Part shown: one piece after another, positions 25,572 through 34,506 of the stretch
How positions within the stretch are numbered: the stretch's first letter is position 1
Layout of the letters: each line of letters starts with the position of its first letter
Source of the DNA: Paraburkholderia azotifigens
GTDB lineage: Bacteria > Pseudomonadota > Gammaproteobacteria > Burkholderiales > Burkholderiaceae
DNA: 64,000 bases
Assembly (NCBI RefSeq): GCF_007995085.1
Contig: NZ_VOQS01000003.1
Span: 744,001 to 808,000 of the forward strand
Direction: 5' to 3'
Program-made: the position numbers and the translations under genes
Notes under the pieces: model-generated
What the model was told of the DNA's origin: nothing
Seen by the model: only the letters and a program-made list of their open reading frames with translations
Database searches by the model: none

Positions 25572-26687
25572 ATGCAAACCCTCAATCATCCGCTGATTTC
25601 CCCGACCCTCGGCACTGCTCGCAGCCTGACGAGCTTCCATTACGGTCCGAGCGGCGGACAGAAGGTCTATATCCAGTCATCGCTCCACGCCGACGAACTG
25701 CCCGGCATGCTGGTGTCGTGGGCGTTGCGCCGCAAGCTCGAAGCGCTCGAGGCGGCCGGCAAGCTGCGCGGCGAAGTCGTGATCGTGCCCGTCGCGAATC
25801 CGATCGGCCTGAACCAGCATGTGCTCGGCCTGCTCGCCGGCCGCTTCGAAACGAACACCGCTCAGAACTTCAACCGCAACTTCTACAACCTGTTCGATCT
25901 GATCGAGCCCGTGATCGAAGAACGTCTCACGACCGACGCCGACCAGAACCGCACGATCATCCGTCAGGCAATGCGCGATGCGCTCGATGCGCAAAAGCCA
26001 CGCACCGAAATCGAATCGCAGCGTCTCGCGCTGCAGATGCTGTCGTACGACGCAGACGTCGTCCTCGATCTGCATTGCGACTGGGAAGCGGCGCTGCATA
26101 TCTACACGAACCCGGACCTGTGGCCCGACGTCGAGCCGCTCGCGCGCTATCTGGATTCGAAGGCCTCGCTGCTCGCAGTCGATTCCGTCGGCAATCCGTT
26201 CGACGAGATTCACAGCTTCTGCTGGTCGGAACTGCGCACGCGCGTCGGCGACCGCTTCCCGATTCCGAACGGTTCGATCTCCGTGACGGTCGAGTTGCGC
26301 AGCCAGCGCGACGTGTCGTACGAGTTCGCCGAGCAGGACGCACAGGGTATCGTCGAATACCTGACGCACCGCGGCGTGATCGCGGGCGAAGCCGCGCCGA
26401 TGCCGCCGCTCGAGTTCGCCGCGACGCCGCTCGCAGGCACCGAGCCCATCGTGGCGCCCATGAGCGGCGTCGTCGTGTATCGCCAGGAAGTCGGCAAGTG
26501 GATCGACGCAGGCGAGCCGATCGCCGATATCGTCGATCCGCTGACGGATCGCGTCGTCACGCTGAAGTCGACCGTCGCGGGCGTGATGTACGCGCGTCAC
26601 CTGTCGCGCTTCGCGCAGGCGGGCATGGAGATCGTGCGGATCGCGGGCGCCAAGGCGTTCCGGACGGGTCAGCTGCTCTCCGCTTGA
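25572..26687 (+). CDS. M14 family succinylglutamate desuccinylase/aspartoacylase-like protein
   Basis: 371-residue zinc-dependent deacylase-like protein. Zinc ligands are in SSLHADELPG (H-x2-E) and VLDLHCD; NRNFYNLFD supplies the substrate-binding N-R-N-F. The C-terminal region (about 295-371; VAPMSGVVVYRQEVGKWIDAGEPIADIVDPL) is a biotinyl-lipoyl-like hairpin domain seen in this subgroup. ATG 25572 fits family start MQTLNHPLISPTLG; 64 further codons upstream are open but lysine- and proline-rich and lie largely in repeat-derived sequence. It follows the orphan amino acid-binding gene, so an N-acylated amino acid substrate is plausible but unproven. Confidence 0.82.
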   Translation: MQTLNHPLISPTLGTARSLTSFHYGPSGGQKVYIQSSLHADELPGMLVSWALRRKLEALEAAGKLRGEVVIVPVANPIGLNQHVLGLLAGRFETNTAQNFNRNFYNLFDLIEPVIEERLTTDADQNRTIIRQAMRDALDAQKPRTEIESQRLALQMLSYDADVVLDLHCDWEAALHIYTNPDLWPDVEPLARYLDSKASLLAVDSVGNPFDEIHSFCWSELRTRVGDRFPIPNGSISVTVELRSQRDVSYEFAEQDAQGIVEYLTHRGVIAGEAAPMPPLEFAATPLAGTEPIVAPMSGVVVYRQEVGKWIDAGEPIADIVDPLTDRVVTLKSTVAGVMYARHLSRFAQAGMEIVRIAGAKAFRTGQLLSA

Positions 26688-26729
26688 CATTTGACATCGC
26701 TTGCGGCTCACGCTGCGGCGTCGAACGAA

Positions 26730-26758
26730 ATCGCCCGCCCTGTGCGGGCGATTTTTTT
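26730..26758 (+). terminator. Intrinsic terminator after the M14 gene
   Basis: ATCGCCCG (26730-26737) and CGGGCGAT (26745-26752) form an 8-bp stem, followed by TTTTTT. The remaining 257 bp before the porin start are AT-rich and hold its promoter and leader; no gene is seen. Confidence 0.92.
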
Positions 26759-27015
26759 GGCTCAGCGCACACGCAGAACCACGGCACTGTCTGTTTCGTG
26801 CGCGGAACTAAACAAGGTCAGTTATGACGCATATGCACAGATTCGCGCGCAACCCTTTAGCACGCAAAGTAAGTGCTGTCGCATTTGTACTACATATTCA
26901 CTAAAAATATTTGCTGTCATATTGATTACCTTTCTCCTCGTTACATTTGCGCCCGTCGCGCGACCAGCCGCAAGAGTTTGGCTCGCGATCGCCATTTTTC
27001 AATTCGGAGAAAGCT

Positions 27016-28188
27016 TTGAACAAAAAAGCACTTACCACCGCTCTACTCGCTTCGGCAGCAGCTGCAGGAACCGCACACGCACAAAGCAGCGTCACGCTGT
27101 ACGGCATCATCGACGCCGGTATCAGCTACGCAAACCACTCGAAGAACACGGCAGGCGGCTCGGACAAGCTCTTCAAGTATGACGACGGCGTTGCTCAAGG
27201 CAGCCGTTGGGGCATGCGCGGCACGGAAGATCTGGGCGGCGGCCTGAAGGCACTGTTCGTGCTCGAAAGCGGCTTCAACAGCGGCACGGGCGCATCGGGC
27301 CAAGGCGGCGCACTGTTCGGCCGTCAGGCATACGTGGGTGTGGCAAAGGACGGCATCGGTTCGGTGACTTTCGGTCGTCAATACTCGTTCTCGACCGACT
27401 ACCTCGGCGGCAACTACTCGACGGGCGGCCTGACGGTTGCCGGTAACTACGCTTACCACATCAACGACGTGGACCAGCTGACGTCGAGCCGCATCAACAA
27501 CTCGGTCAAGTTCACGAGCGCGAACTTCGCAGGCCTCACGTTCGGCGCGATGTACGGCTTCTCGAACCAGGCTGGCGCATTCGGCGGCGCTCCGGCAACG
27601 GGTACGGCGGCTAACCCCGTCGCAGGCTCGTCGCGCGCTTACAGCTTCGGCGTGAACTACGCGAACGGCCCGATCGGCGTTGGCGCAGCGTACACGGATA
27701 TCCGCTTCCCGAGCCAGGCTACGCCGGCCTTCTCGACGACAATCGCGAACGTCAGCACGGGCACCGTGCGTGACCTGCGCACGTTCGGCCTCGGCGGCCG
27801 CTACATCCTCGGACCGGCAACGCTCTACGCGCTGTGGACGAACACGCACTTCGAGCCGATCACGGGCGCGTCGACGACGTTCAACAACTTCGAAGGCGGC
27901 GCCAAGTACGCGTTCACGCCGGCGCTGACGGGCGGCCTCGGCTATACCTACTCGCGTCTGACGGGCGCGACGACGGGCCACTTCAACCAGGTGGACGCGA
28001 GCGTCGACTACGCGCTGTCGAAGCGCACCGATGTGTATGTGCTGGGCATCTACCAGGACGCATCGGGCAAGACGGGCACGCAACCGATCCAGGCTCAGAT
28101 CGGTTCGGCAACGTCGTACTTCAACACGTCGGGTTCGGGTTCGCAGAACCAGCTGGCGTTCCGCGTCGGCATGCGTCACAAGTTCTAA
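27016..28188 (+). CDS. Outer membrane porin, Gram-negative trimeric type
   Basis: 390-residue general-diffusion porin. Signal peptide (first 22 residues, NKKALTTALLASAAAAGTAHA after the start) ends before QSSVTLYGIIDAGISY, the universal Burkholderiales porin start; the WGMRGTEDLGGGLKALFVLESGF strand and the final RVGMRHKF with terminal phenylalanine are diagnostic. The start appears to be TTG 27016: GGAG lies 6 bases upstream and the signal peptide begins exactly there, whereas the in-frame ATG at 26947 would add a hydrophilic 23-residue leader. Sixteen beta-strands are expected. Confidence 0.93.
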   Translation: MNKKALTTALLASAAAAGTAHAQSSVTLYGIIDAGISYANHSKNTAGGSDKLFKYDDGVAQGSRWGMRGTEDLGGGLKALFVLESGFNSGTGASGQGGALFGRQAYVGVAKDGIGSVTFGRQYSFSTDYLGGNYSTGGLTVAGNYAYHINDVDQLTSSRINNSVKFTSANFAGLTFGAMYGFSNQAGAFGGAPATGTAANPVAGSSRAYSFGVNYANGPIGVGAAYTDIRFPSQATPAFSTTIANVSTGTVRDLRTFGLGGRYILGPATLYALWTNTHFEPITGASTTFNNFEGGAKYAFTPALTGGLGYTYSRLTGATTGHFNQVDASVDYALSKRTDVYVLGIYQDASGKTGTQPIQAQIGSATSYFNTSGSGSQNQLAFRVGMRHKF

Positions 28189-28243
28189 GCTGTATCGCAC
28201 GCGAGGCCCTTCAGGGCGCTTCGTCTGCATGCAGATGGACTGG

Positions 28244-28272
28244 AAACGCCCCGTTTTTGCGGGGCGTTTTTT
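28244..28272 (+). terminator. Intrinsic terminator of the porin gene
   Basis: AAACGCCCCG and CGGGGCGTTT pair across a TTTTT-containing loop, followed by TTT, 55 bases after the porin stop. Confidence 0.92.
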
Positions 28273-28311
28273 ATTGCAGCGCCTGCTTCCGCTTTCCCCA
28301 ATGCAAGGGCG

Positions 28312-28539
28312 TCAATCCGGCGTCACGAAAATCCGCACTTCGCCACTCGCTGCCGGCAGCGTGAACTCATGAATGCGGCCCGCGCGCACGTCGAACAGCA
28401 GCCGCTCCAGCCGTTCGATCCGCGCCGCCCTTTCGCCGCCGCTCATGCGGGCGACGTCACCCTGTTCCTGCAGCAGCGCCTGCCGCGCAGTCATGATGCG
28501 CGCGACCGCGCGCGATTTCGATGTGAAAACCTCTTCCAT
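28312..28539 (-). CDS. Small hypothetical protein
   Basis: 75-residue charged protein, predicted mostly helical (MTARQALLQEQGDVARM, ERAARIERLERLLFDVRAGRI) with a beta C-terminus. No recognised domain, signal peptide or membrane segment. Only a weak AAGGA lies about 12 bases upstream of the ATG. I prefer this strand to the overlapping plus-strand frames because its composition is more protein-like, but the call is tentative. Confidence 0.45.
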   Translation of the reverse strand: MEEVFTSKSRAVARIMTARQALLQEQGDVARMSGGERAARIERLERLLFDVRAGRIHEFTLPAASGEVRIFVTPD

Positions 28540-28816
28540 GCCGGGTACATCCTTCCGGCGGCGGCCAGGTTCGCCTGCCGCGCCAGCTACGTTCGTCGAA
28601 AAACTGCGCCCGCCTTTACCGGGCGCGCGACGATTTTATGAGCAGGCGCAAATTCTTGCCGTGACGCCGGCATGGCTCCCGACGGACAGGCCACGGCAGA
28701 TCGATCAATCATTGATTATGATCAACATAAAAAACATTAACTATCATCAATAAATCAATCGGCCTACGCTGAAGTCATTCCAGCGCACAGCCTGGGACGA
28801 GCCAAAGGAGTCGATC

Positions 28817-29068
28817 ATGAACGCCCTCGACAGATCGCTGCACCATCAGGTCGAGAAATGGCTCGCGCCCGGTCCGCAAGGACAGATCCGGGTGGTGGAA
28901 TTCGGGCATCGCCGCAGGGATGGAACGCGCTACGCGCACGTCGAGGCTTCAACGACGCACGGTGCGCGCGCCATCTTCTTCTTTCGTCATCTCGACGGCG
29001 GCTGGTGCGTCTTTCCGCCTCATGCAGGCGGCCCGTCGATGGCGGCGCATCCGCTTATGTGCAGTTAG
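28817..29068 (+). CDS. Small hypothetical protein with strong ribosome-binding site
   Basis: 83-residue protein, no recognised domain. AAAGGAG lies 6 bases before ATG 28817, and an unusually AT-rich stretch (about 28705-28765) that could hold the promoter precedes it. Two aromatic-rich beta-like segments (RAIFFFRHLDGGWCVFPP) suggest a small compact fold. No signal peptide. Free-standing gene; converges on the 3-hydroxyaspartate dehydratase gene. Confidence 0.6.
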   Translation: MNALDRSLHHQVEKWLAPGPQGQIRVVEFGHRRRDGTRYAHVEASTTHGARAIFFFRHLDGGWCVFPPHAGGPSMAAHPLMCS

Positions 29069-29116
29069 CCGGCCTCGAAGGGAGCGACGGTGAGTGGAAG
29101 TCGCACCGCCCTCCTG

Positions 29117-30088
29117 TCAGTTCGACGACACCAGTTCGGCGAACTTCTGCACGTCGACGTTGCCGCCGCTGATCAGCACGCCGATGCGCTTACCCTCCAA
29201 GCGATCCTTCATCTGACGCGCGGCCGCAAAACTCAGGCAGCCCGTCGGTTCGACCACGATCTTCATGCGCGCAGCAAAGAAACGCATGCAGTCGACGAGT
29301 TCGGCGTCGCTCGCGGTCAGCACGTCGGTGACGTCGCGCTGGATGATCGGGAACGTGTACTCGCCGAGATGCTGCGTCTGGGCGCCATCGGCGATGGTCT
29401 TCGGCGTGTCGATATGGACGATACTGCCCGAGCGGAAAGACTGCTGCCCGTCGTTGCCCGCTTCGGGTTCGACGCCGTACAGCGCGCAATCGGGAGACAG
29501 CGCACGCGTCGACAACGCCGAACCGGACAACAGCCCGCCGCCGCCGAGCGGCACGAAGAACGCATCCAGCGGGCCGACTTCCTCGAACAGTTCTTTTGCC
29601 GCCGTGCCCTGCCCTGCCATCACATCGGGGTGATCGTAGGGCGGAATCAGCGTAAAGCCATGCTTCTGTGCCAGATCGCGGCCGATCTGCTCGCGATCCT
29701 CCGTGTACCGGTCATAGAGAACGACGTTGCCACCGTAGCCCTTCGTTGCATCCACTTTCATTTGCGGCGCGTCCTGCGGCATCACGATCGTCGCGGGCAT
29801 GCCGAGCAGACGCGCCGACAGCGCGACGGCCTGCGCATGATTGCCCGACGAAAACGCGACTACGCCGTGACGTCGCTGCTGCTCATCGAACCTGGACAGC
29901 GCGTTGAACGCGCCGCGAAACTTGAACGCGCCCATGCGCTGCAAGTTTTCGCACTTGAAGAACACTTCCGCACCGAACAGTTCGTTGACGGTCCGTGAAG
30001 TCAGAACGGGCGTGCGATGCGCGACGCCTTCGAGGCGCTTCGAAGCGGCAACGACGTCGTCATACGTGGGCAAGGGGAGCTTGGTCAT
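29117..30088 (-). CDS. L-threo-3-hydroxyaspartate ammonia-lyase / serine-threonine dehydratase family
   Basis: 323-residue fold-type II PLP enzyme without a regulatory domain. PLP lysine K56 sits in GAFKFRGA, the substrate SSGNHAQ loop at 80-85, and the phosphate-binding GGGGLLSG loop near 185. The compact length and PQDAPQMKVDATKGYGG fit threo-3-hydroxyaspartate dehydratase and serine racemase-like enzymes better than biosynthetic threonine deaminase (IlvA). The divergent D-threo-3-hydroxyaspartate dehydratase-like gene strengthens that reading. It is downstream of the LysR gene on the same strand with a 162-bp gap; no clear ribosome site precedes the ATG. Confidence 0.75.
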   Translation of the reverse strand: MTKLPLPTYDDVVAASKRLEGVAHRTPVLTSRTVNELFGAEVFFKCENLQRMGAFKFRGAFNALSRFDEQQRRHGVVAFSSGNHAQAVALSARLLGMPATIVMPQDAPQMKVDATKGYGGNVVLYDRYTEDREQIGRDLAQKHGFTLIPPYDHPDVMAGQGTAAKELFEEVGPLDAFFVPLGGGGLLSGSALSTRALSPDCALYGVEPEAGNDGQQSFRSGSIVHIDTPKTIADGAQTQHLGEYTFPIIQRDVTDVLTASDAELVDCMRFFAARMKIVVEPTGCLSFAAARQMKDRLEGKRIGVLISGGNVDVQKFAELVSSN

Positions 30089-30250
30089 GGGGAGTGTCGT
30101 GTGTTAAGCAGCGCGAGCATGGCGGCCATCGCCAGCAAGCGTGCGGACGAGCGGATGGGCAAGGTGCGCGATTGAATCGACGTGCAATTGCCCCGTCGGA
30201 TTCTTCGCATTCTGATTAGACATATTGTCTATGTCAATACATTTTGTAAA

Positions 30251-31174
30251 TCACCGTTTGCGCCACAGTGGCGGGTCCAGCGCGGCGCGCGCGGCATCGA
30301 GAAAAAGTCGGACTCGGGCGGGCATGCCTTTGCGCGTCGGCAGCAGCGCGACGATGGGCGCGGGCGCCATCCGCCATTGCGGCAGCAGCCGTTCGAGCTT
30401 GCCGCTCGCGATCAGCGCACTCGCATCCCATTCAGAGCGCACCATGACGCCGAGTCCACGCATCGCCCAATCGCCGATCACGCCGCCATCGTTCGACGAC
30501 AGCGCGCCCGTCACGCGCACCGTGACCGGCTTGCCGTGCTTCGCCTTGCCCTTCGGTTCGGGCTCGAAACGCCATCGCGACACATCCTCGTCGTTCTCGC
30601 GAAGACACAGACAAGGCAGCTCCGCAAGCCGGGACGGATGCTCGAGCGTGTCGAGTCGAGCCGCCAGCCGCGGACTCGCACACAGAAAGCGCTCGTTCGG
30701 CGCGAGCACATGCGCGACCCACGACGAGTCTTTCATCTCGCCGATATGAATGACGACATCCGCACCTGCGCTGTCCGCGAGCGGATTGTCGGAGAGATTC
30801 AGGCTCGCTTTCACGTTCGGATAGGTCAGGTGAAAGTCTCTGAGAACGGGCGCGATATGAACGCGCCCAAAACCCAACGGCGCGACGATGCGCAAGCTCC
30901 CCGATACGGCCTGATGTTCGGAGGCGATCCGTTCGGGCAGCGTGTCGAGGCGTTCGAGCAGATCGATGGCTTCCTGCATCAGCCGCGTCCCCTCTTCCGT
31001 CAACGAAATGCCGCGCGCTTCGCGCACCGCGAGATGCACGCCGAGACGCTCTTCCAGCTTTTGCAGCCGCACAGTCAGCGCCGGCGGCGTGACGTCGAGC
31101 AGCCGTGCGGCGCCCGCGAGCGAATGCGTGGTGCCAAGCGCCCTGAACATGCGCATGTCGTCGAGATCGATCAT
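30251..31174 (-). CDS. LysR-family transcriptional regulator
   Basis: 307-residue LysR regulator: N-terminal winged helix (about 1-60; MFRALGTTHSLAGAARLLDVTPPALTVRLQKLEERLGVHL), then the periplasmic-binding-like effector domain (about 90-295). It lies between two PLP-enzyme genes, same strand as the 29117 gene and divergent from the 31280 gene, and therefore most likely controls one or both in response to hydroxyaspartate or a related amino acid (inference). The 105-bp gap to the divergent GTG is AT-rich. Confidence 0.85.
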   Translation of the reverse strand: MIDLDDMRMFRALGTTHSLAGAARLLDVTPPALTVRLQKLEERLGVHLAVREARGISLTEEGTRLMQEAIDLLERLDTLPERIASEHQAVSGSLRIVAPLGFGRVHIAPVLRDFHLTYPNVKASLNLSDNPLADSAGADVVIHIGEMKDSSWVAHVLAPNERFLCASPRLAARLDTLEHPSRLAELPCLCLRENDEDVSRWRFEPEPKGKAKHGKPVTVRVTGALSSNDGGVIGDWAMRGLGVMVRSEWDASALIASGKLERLLPQWRMAPAPIVALLPTRKGMPARVRLFLDAARAALDPPLWRKR

Positions 31175-31279
31175 TAAATCCAGCTAAATGGAACGTTGAT
31201 GGAGCATTAACCACACTATAGCCCATCGCCCATATAGTAAATGACGCTCGCAGACCCGCTTCAGCGCAAGGAAACCACA

Positions 31280-32410
31280 GTGAATCTCGCCTCGCTCAAT
31301 ACGCCTGCCGCGATCGTCGATATCGACGCGATGACGCGAAACATCCAGCGCATGCAAACGCGGATGAACGCGCTCGGCGTCCAGTTCCGGCCTCACGTGA
31401 AGACGACCAAATGCAATCAGGTCGTGCAGGCCCAGCTGGACGCCGGTGCAAAAGGGATCACCGTTTCCACGCTGAAGGAAGCGGAGCAATTCTTTGCAGC
31501 GGGCATCGACGACATCGTTTATGCCGTCGCGATGGCGCCCAACAAGCTGGAGCAGGCAATGATGCTGCGCCGGCGCGGCTGCCGTCTGAAGATCGTCACG
31601 GACAGCGTGTCGTCGGCACAGGCCATCGCGGCATTCGGGAACACGCACGCGCAAGCGTTCGAGGTGTGGATCGAAGTGGACGTCGACGGACATCGCTCGG
31701 GTATCGCTCCCGACGACGATCTGCTGCTCGACGTCGGCCGCGTTCTTCACGAAGGCGGGATGCGGCTGGGCGGCGTGCTCGCGCACGCGGGCTCGAGCTA
31801 CGACTACAACTCGACGGACGATCTGGAGCGGATCGCGGAACAGGAACGCGCCGGCTGCGTGCGTGCGGCCGAACGTCTGCGCGCGGCGGGCCTGCCGTGC
31901 GACACCGTCAGCATCGGATCGACGCCGACCGCGCTCGCCGCACGGCACCTCGAAGGCGTGACGGAGGTACGCGCGGGCGTCTACGTGTTCTTCGATCTCG
32001 TCATGCACAACGTCGGCGTATGCGCGACCGGCGACATCGCGCTCAGCGTGCTGACCACGGTGATCGGTCATCAGGAGAACAAGGGCTGGGCGATCGTCGA
32101 CGCGGGCTGGATGGCGATGAGCCGCGACCGCGGCACGCAACGTCAGCAACGCGACTTCGGATACGGTCTCGTGTGCAACGAGGAAGGCGTGCCACTCGAA
32201 GGCTATGTGATGAGCGCCGCGAATCAGGAACACGGCATCGTTTCGCGCATCGGCGAGCCGGACACGGCAATTGCGGCGCGGCTGCCCGTCGGCACGCGGC
32301 TGCGCATTCTGCCCAATCATGCGTGCGCAACGGGTGCCCAGCATCCCGCTTATCACGCGTTGTCACGCGACGGCACGGTGTCCGAGTGGCCGAGATTCTA
32401 TGGCTGGTAA
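31280..32410 (+). CDS. D-threo-3-hydroxyaspartate dehydratase-like enzyme (DSD1/D-threonine aldolase family)
   Basis: 376-residue fold-type III (alanine racemase-like) PLP enzyme. PLP lysine K41 in RPHVKTTK; metal ligands H347 and C349 in LPNHACATGAQ. The VSTLKEAEQFFAAG, GVYVFFDLVMHNVGVCA and GWMAMSRDRGTQRQQ segments closely recall D-threo-3-hydroxyaspartate dehydratase of Delftia, which turns the substrate into oxaloacetate and ammonia; D-serine dehydratase and D-threonine aldolase are the alternatives. Start is GTG 31280, with AAGGAA 6 bases upstream; ATG 31241 lacks a ribosome site. Divergent from the LysR gene and convergent with a DauR-like regulator. Confidence 0.82.
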   Translation: MNLASLNTPAAIVDIDAMTRNIQRMQTRMNALGVQFRPHVKTTKCNQVVQAQLDAGAKGITVSTLKEAEQFFAAGIDDIVYAVAMAPNKLEQAMMLRRRGCRLKIVTDSVSSAQAIAAFGNTHAQAFEVWIEVDVDGHRSGIAPDDDLLLDVGRVLHEGGMRLGGVLAHAGSSYDYNSTDDLERIAEQERAGCVRAAERLRAAGLPCDTVSIGSTPTALAARHLEGVTEVRAGVYVFFDLVMHNVGVCATGDIALSVLTTVIGHQENKGWAIVDAGWMAMSRDRGTQRQQRDFGYGLVCNEEGVPLEGYVMSAANQEHGIVSRIGEPDTAIAARLPVGTRLRILPNHACATGAQHPAYHALSRDGTVSEWPRFYGW

Positions 32411-32438
32411 GTGCAAAAACAAGCGCCGCGATGACGCG

Positions 32439-33071
32439 TCACTTTGCGTCGTTGTACACCGTCGCACGTGAGACGCCCAGGTGGGCAGCAATGATCTCCA
32501 TCGACTTGCGCACTTCGAGAAAGCCCGCCTGCTTCAGTTCCTGCATCAACGCGCGCCGCTGCTCCGTCTTCAGCGCCTGAGGCGTCGTGGCGAGCGAGAT
32601 CGCAAACTGATCGATGCGCTCGCGCAGCGCTTCCGCATTCGCGGGATCGAGCGACTCTTTCGCGCCGACGCCCGAGGCCGTGCAGAACTGCTCCAGCATG
32701 TTCTGGATGCCGCGAAACAGATTCAGATCGACATTCAGACACAGCGCGGCGATATAGCGGCCCGTCGAGTCCTTGATACCGACCGACGTGCTCTTCGCGC
32801 GCCGGCCGTCGCCGAACTGGTTCGGATAGTTGCTGAGCAGTTGCGGATAGTCGTCGTCCGCGATCCGCGCGAGTCCGAGTTCCGTCGCCGGATCGCCGAC
32901 TGAACGCCCGGACAGATTGTTGTGAATCGCGAGAATCGCGTGCCCTGGGTCGCGCAGGTCGTGCACGACGACTTCGCAAAACGGCGCGAACGTCTGCCCC
33001 AGACCGTCAGCAATCTGCTTGACCTGATCGATCAGCGACGCCTGCTCCCTCTCCAAAGCGCTTTTCTTCAT
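32439..33071 (-). CDS. YheO/DauR-like PAS-HTH transcriptional regulator
   Basis: 210-residue regulator: YheO-type PAS-like domain (about 15-125; FAPFCEVVVHDLRDPGHAILAIHNNLSGRSVGD and SVGIKDSTGRYIAALCLNVDLNLF) and a C-terminal HTH_22 (about 165-208; FLEVRKSMEIIAAHLGVSRATVYND). This is the architecture of DauR, the D-arginine utilisation repressor. Its position next to a D-hydroxyaspartate enzyme suggests control of D-amino acid catabolism. Start at ATG 33071 (MKKSALERE); a 17-codon upstream extension is open. No clear ribosome site. Confidence 0.8.
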   Translation of the reverse strand: MKKSALEREQASLIDQVKQIADGLGQTFAPFCEVVVHDLRDPGHAILAIHNNLSGRSVGDPATELGLARIADDDYPQLLSNYPNQFGDGRRAKSTSVGIKDSTGRYIAALCLNVDLNLFRGIQNMLEQFCTASGVGAKESLDPANAEALRERIDQFAISLATTPQALKTEQRRALMQELKQAGFLEVRKSMEIIAAHLGVSRATVYNDAK

Positions 33072-33271
33072 GGTAGACGTTTCATCTAAAGTTACCAATA
33101 TTGTACAGATAACCGTCTGCAAGAGAAGCAGCCGCGACAGGCGTCCGATTCATTTCTCTTGAACGCGACCAGGCATCGCCTATAGTCGTCTGATGCATGA
33201 CGCATTCATCGCGCTCAAAACCGGCATGGCAGCCGGAGCGCCGCGTGTCATCGCAAACGAGTGAGCCCGTC

Positions 33272-34018
33272 ATGTGCAACAAGTATGAATATCCGCGGCA
33301 ATACAAGGACTCGGGCCGCCGGCGATTTCTCCGGCTGTCGGCCACTGCGGCGCTGGCGTCGCTCGCTCCTGCCGTGTTGCTGCCTGTCGCCGCGAACGCG
33401 GATGCGTTGACCAAAGCCCAGCGCGACAGCATGACGCCGCAACAGATCATCGACGACATGAAACGCGGCAATGCGCGCTTCCAGAAGGGCGAGCGCAAGC
33501 CGCGCAACTATCTGCGCGAGCAACGCGCCAGCGCGTCGGGACAATATCCCGCAGCCGTCCTTCTCAGTTGTATCGATTCGCGCGCGCCCGCCGAAGTGAT
33601 CATGGATCTCGGCATCGGCGATATCTTCAACTGCCGCATTGCGGGCAACGTCGCGAACAGCGACATCCTCGGCAGCATGGAGTTTGCGTGCAAGCTGTCG
33701 GGCGCGAAGGTCGTCGTCGTGATGGGCCACACGTCCTGCGGCGCGATCAAGGGCGCCATTGCGAACGCCGAGCTGGGCAATCTCACGGGCTTGCTCGACA
33801 AGATCAAGCCGGCCGTGCAGGCCACCGCGTACAGCGGCGAGCGCACCGCGACGAACTATGCGTTCGTGAATGCCGTCGCGCGCAAGAACGTCGAGATGAC
33901 CATCGCGGACATCCGCCGCGACAGTCCCGTGCTCGCCGACATGGAGAAGCAAGGCGCGATCATGATCGTCGGCGCGATGTACAACCTCAGCACGGGGGCG
34001 CTGGAGTTTCTGGGCTGA
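33272..34018 (+). CDS. Beta-carbonic anhydrase with twin-arginine signal
   Basis: 248-residue zinc enzyme interconverting CO2 and bicarbonate. Zinc ligands C100 (SCIDSR, with D102-R104 dyad), H153 and C156 (GHTSCGAIKG) are intact. An N-terminal region of about 44 residues with RRRFL (16-20), a hydrophobic ATAALASLAPAVLLPVA stretch and ANA at the end is a Tat-type export signal, so the enzyme is probably periplasmic. Start chosen at ATG 33272 (MCNKYEYP) because it puts the twin arginine in normal register; an in-frame ATG 33197 is possible. Neighbours give no metabolic context. Confidence 0.87.
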   Translation: MCNKYEYPRQYKDSGRRRFLRLSATAALASLAPAVLLPVAANADALTKAQRDSMTPQQIIDDMKRGNARFQKGERKPRNYLREQRASASGQYPAAVLLSCIDSRAPAEVIMDLGIGDIFNCRIAGNVANSDILGSMEFACKLSGAKVVVVMGHTSCGAIKGAIANAELGNLTGLLDKIKPAVQATAYSGERTATNYAFVNAVARKNVEMTIADIRRDSPVLADMEKQGAIMIVGAMYNLSTGALEFLG

Positions 34019-34116
34019 CCTGGGTCATGACCTGGCGCCAAGACCTGGGCCCGACTCGTAGGGCAACTGCGTTTTCTGTTACCCTGCGCCCTTTCTCTCA
34101 GCCTGAACCCGTCAAG

Positions 34117-34506
34117 ATGGAATCCCCTTTCAACGAACGCGGCGTGTCGGTCACGCGTAACGCGCTGTCAGCAGCCGGCCAGATCTTTCCGTTGCGCGAC
34201 ATCCAGCAGGTGCGCGTCGTCACCGTGCAGAAGAACAAGCTCGTGCCATGCGCGATCTCGGTGATCGGCGCTGCGGCTGCCATCGTGGGCGGCGTGCTGT
34301 CGTCGTCGTTGGGGATCGTGACGGGCGTGATGCTGATCGTCGTCGGCTGGCTCACGTGGATCACGCAGGACGTCACGCACCGGCTGATGGTGAAGTCGGG
34401 CGGCAGCGAGCGCGAAGCGTTGTCCAGCGTCGATCTGTCCTTCGTCGAACGCGTGGCGCAAACGGTGCGCGACGCGCTCGGCGCCGCCGCCGCGCCCAAA
34501 AGCTGA
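34117..34506 (+). CDS. DUF6232-like small membrane protein
   Basis: 129-residue protein with a short PH-like N-terminal part (VSVTRNALSAAGQIFPLRDIQQVRVVTVQ), two adjacent membrane segments (about 47-62 and 65-85; ISVIGAAAAIVGGVLSSSLGIVTGVMLIVVGWL) and a soluble C-terminal part. This matches the DUF6232 pattern of unknown function. ATG 34117 fixes a typical start; it lies 98 bases after the carbonic anhydrase stop on the same strand. Confidence 0.7.
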   Translation: MESPFNERGVSVTRNALSAAGQIFPLRDIQQVRVVTVQKNKLVPCAISVIGAAAAIVGGVLSSSLGIVTGVMLIVVGWLTWITQDVTHRLMVKSGGSEREALSSVDLSFVERVAQTVRDALGAAAAPKS

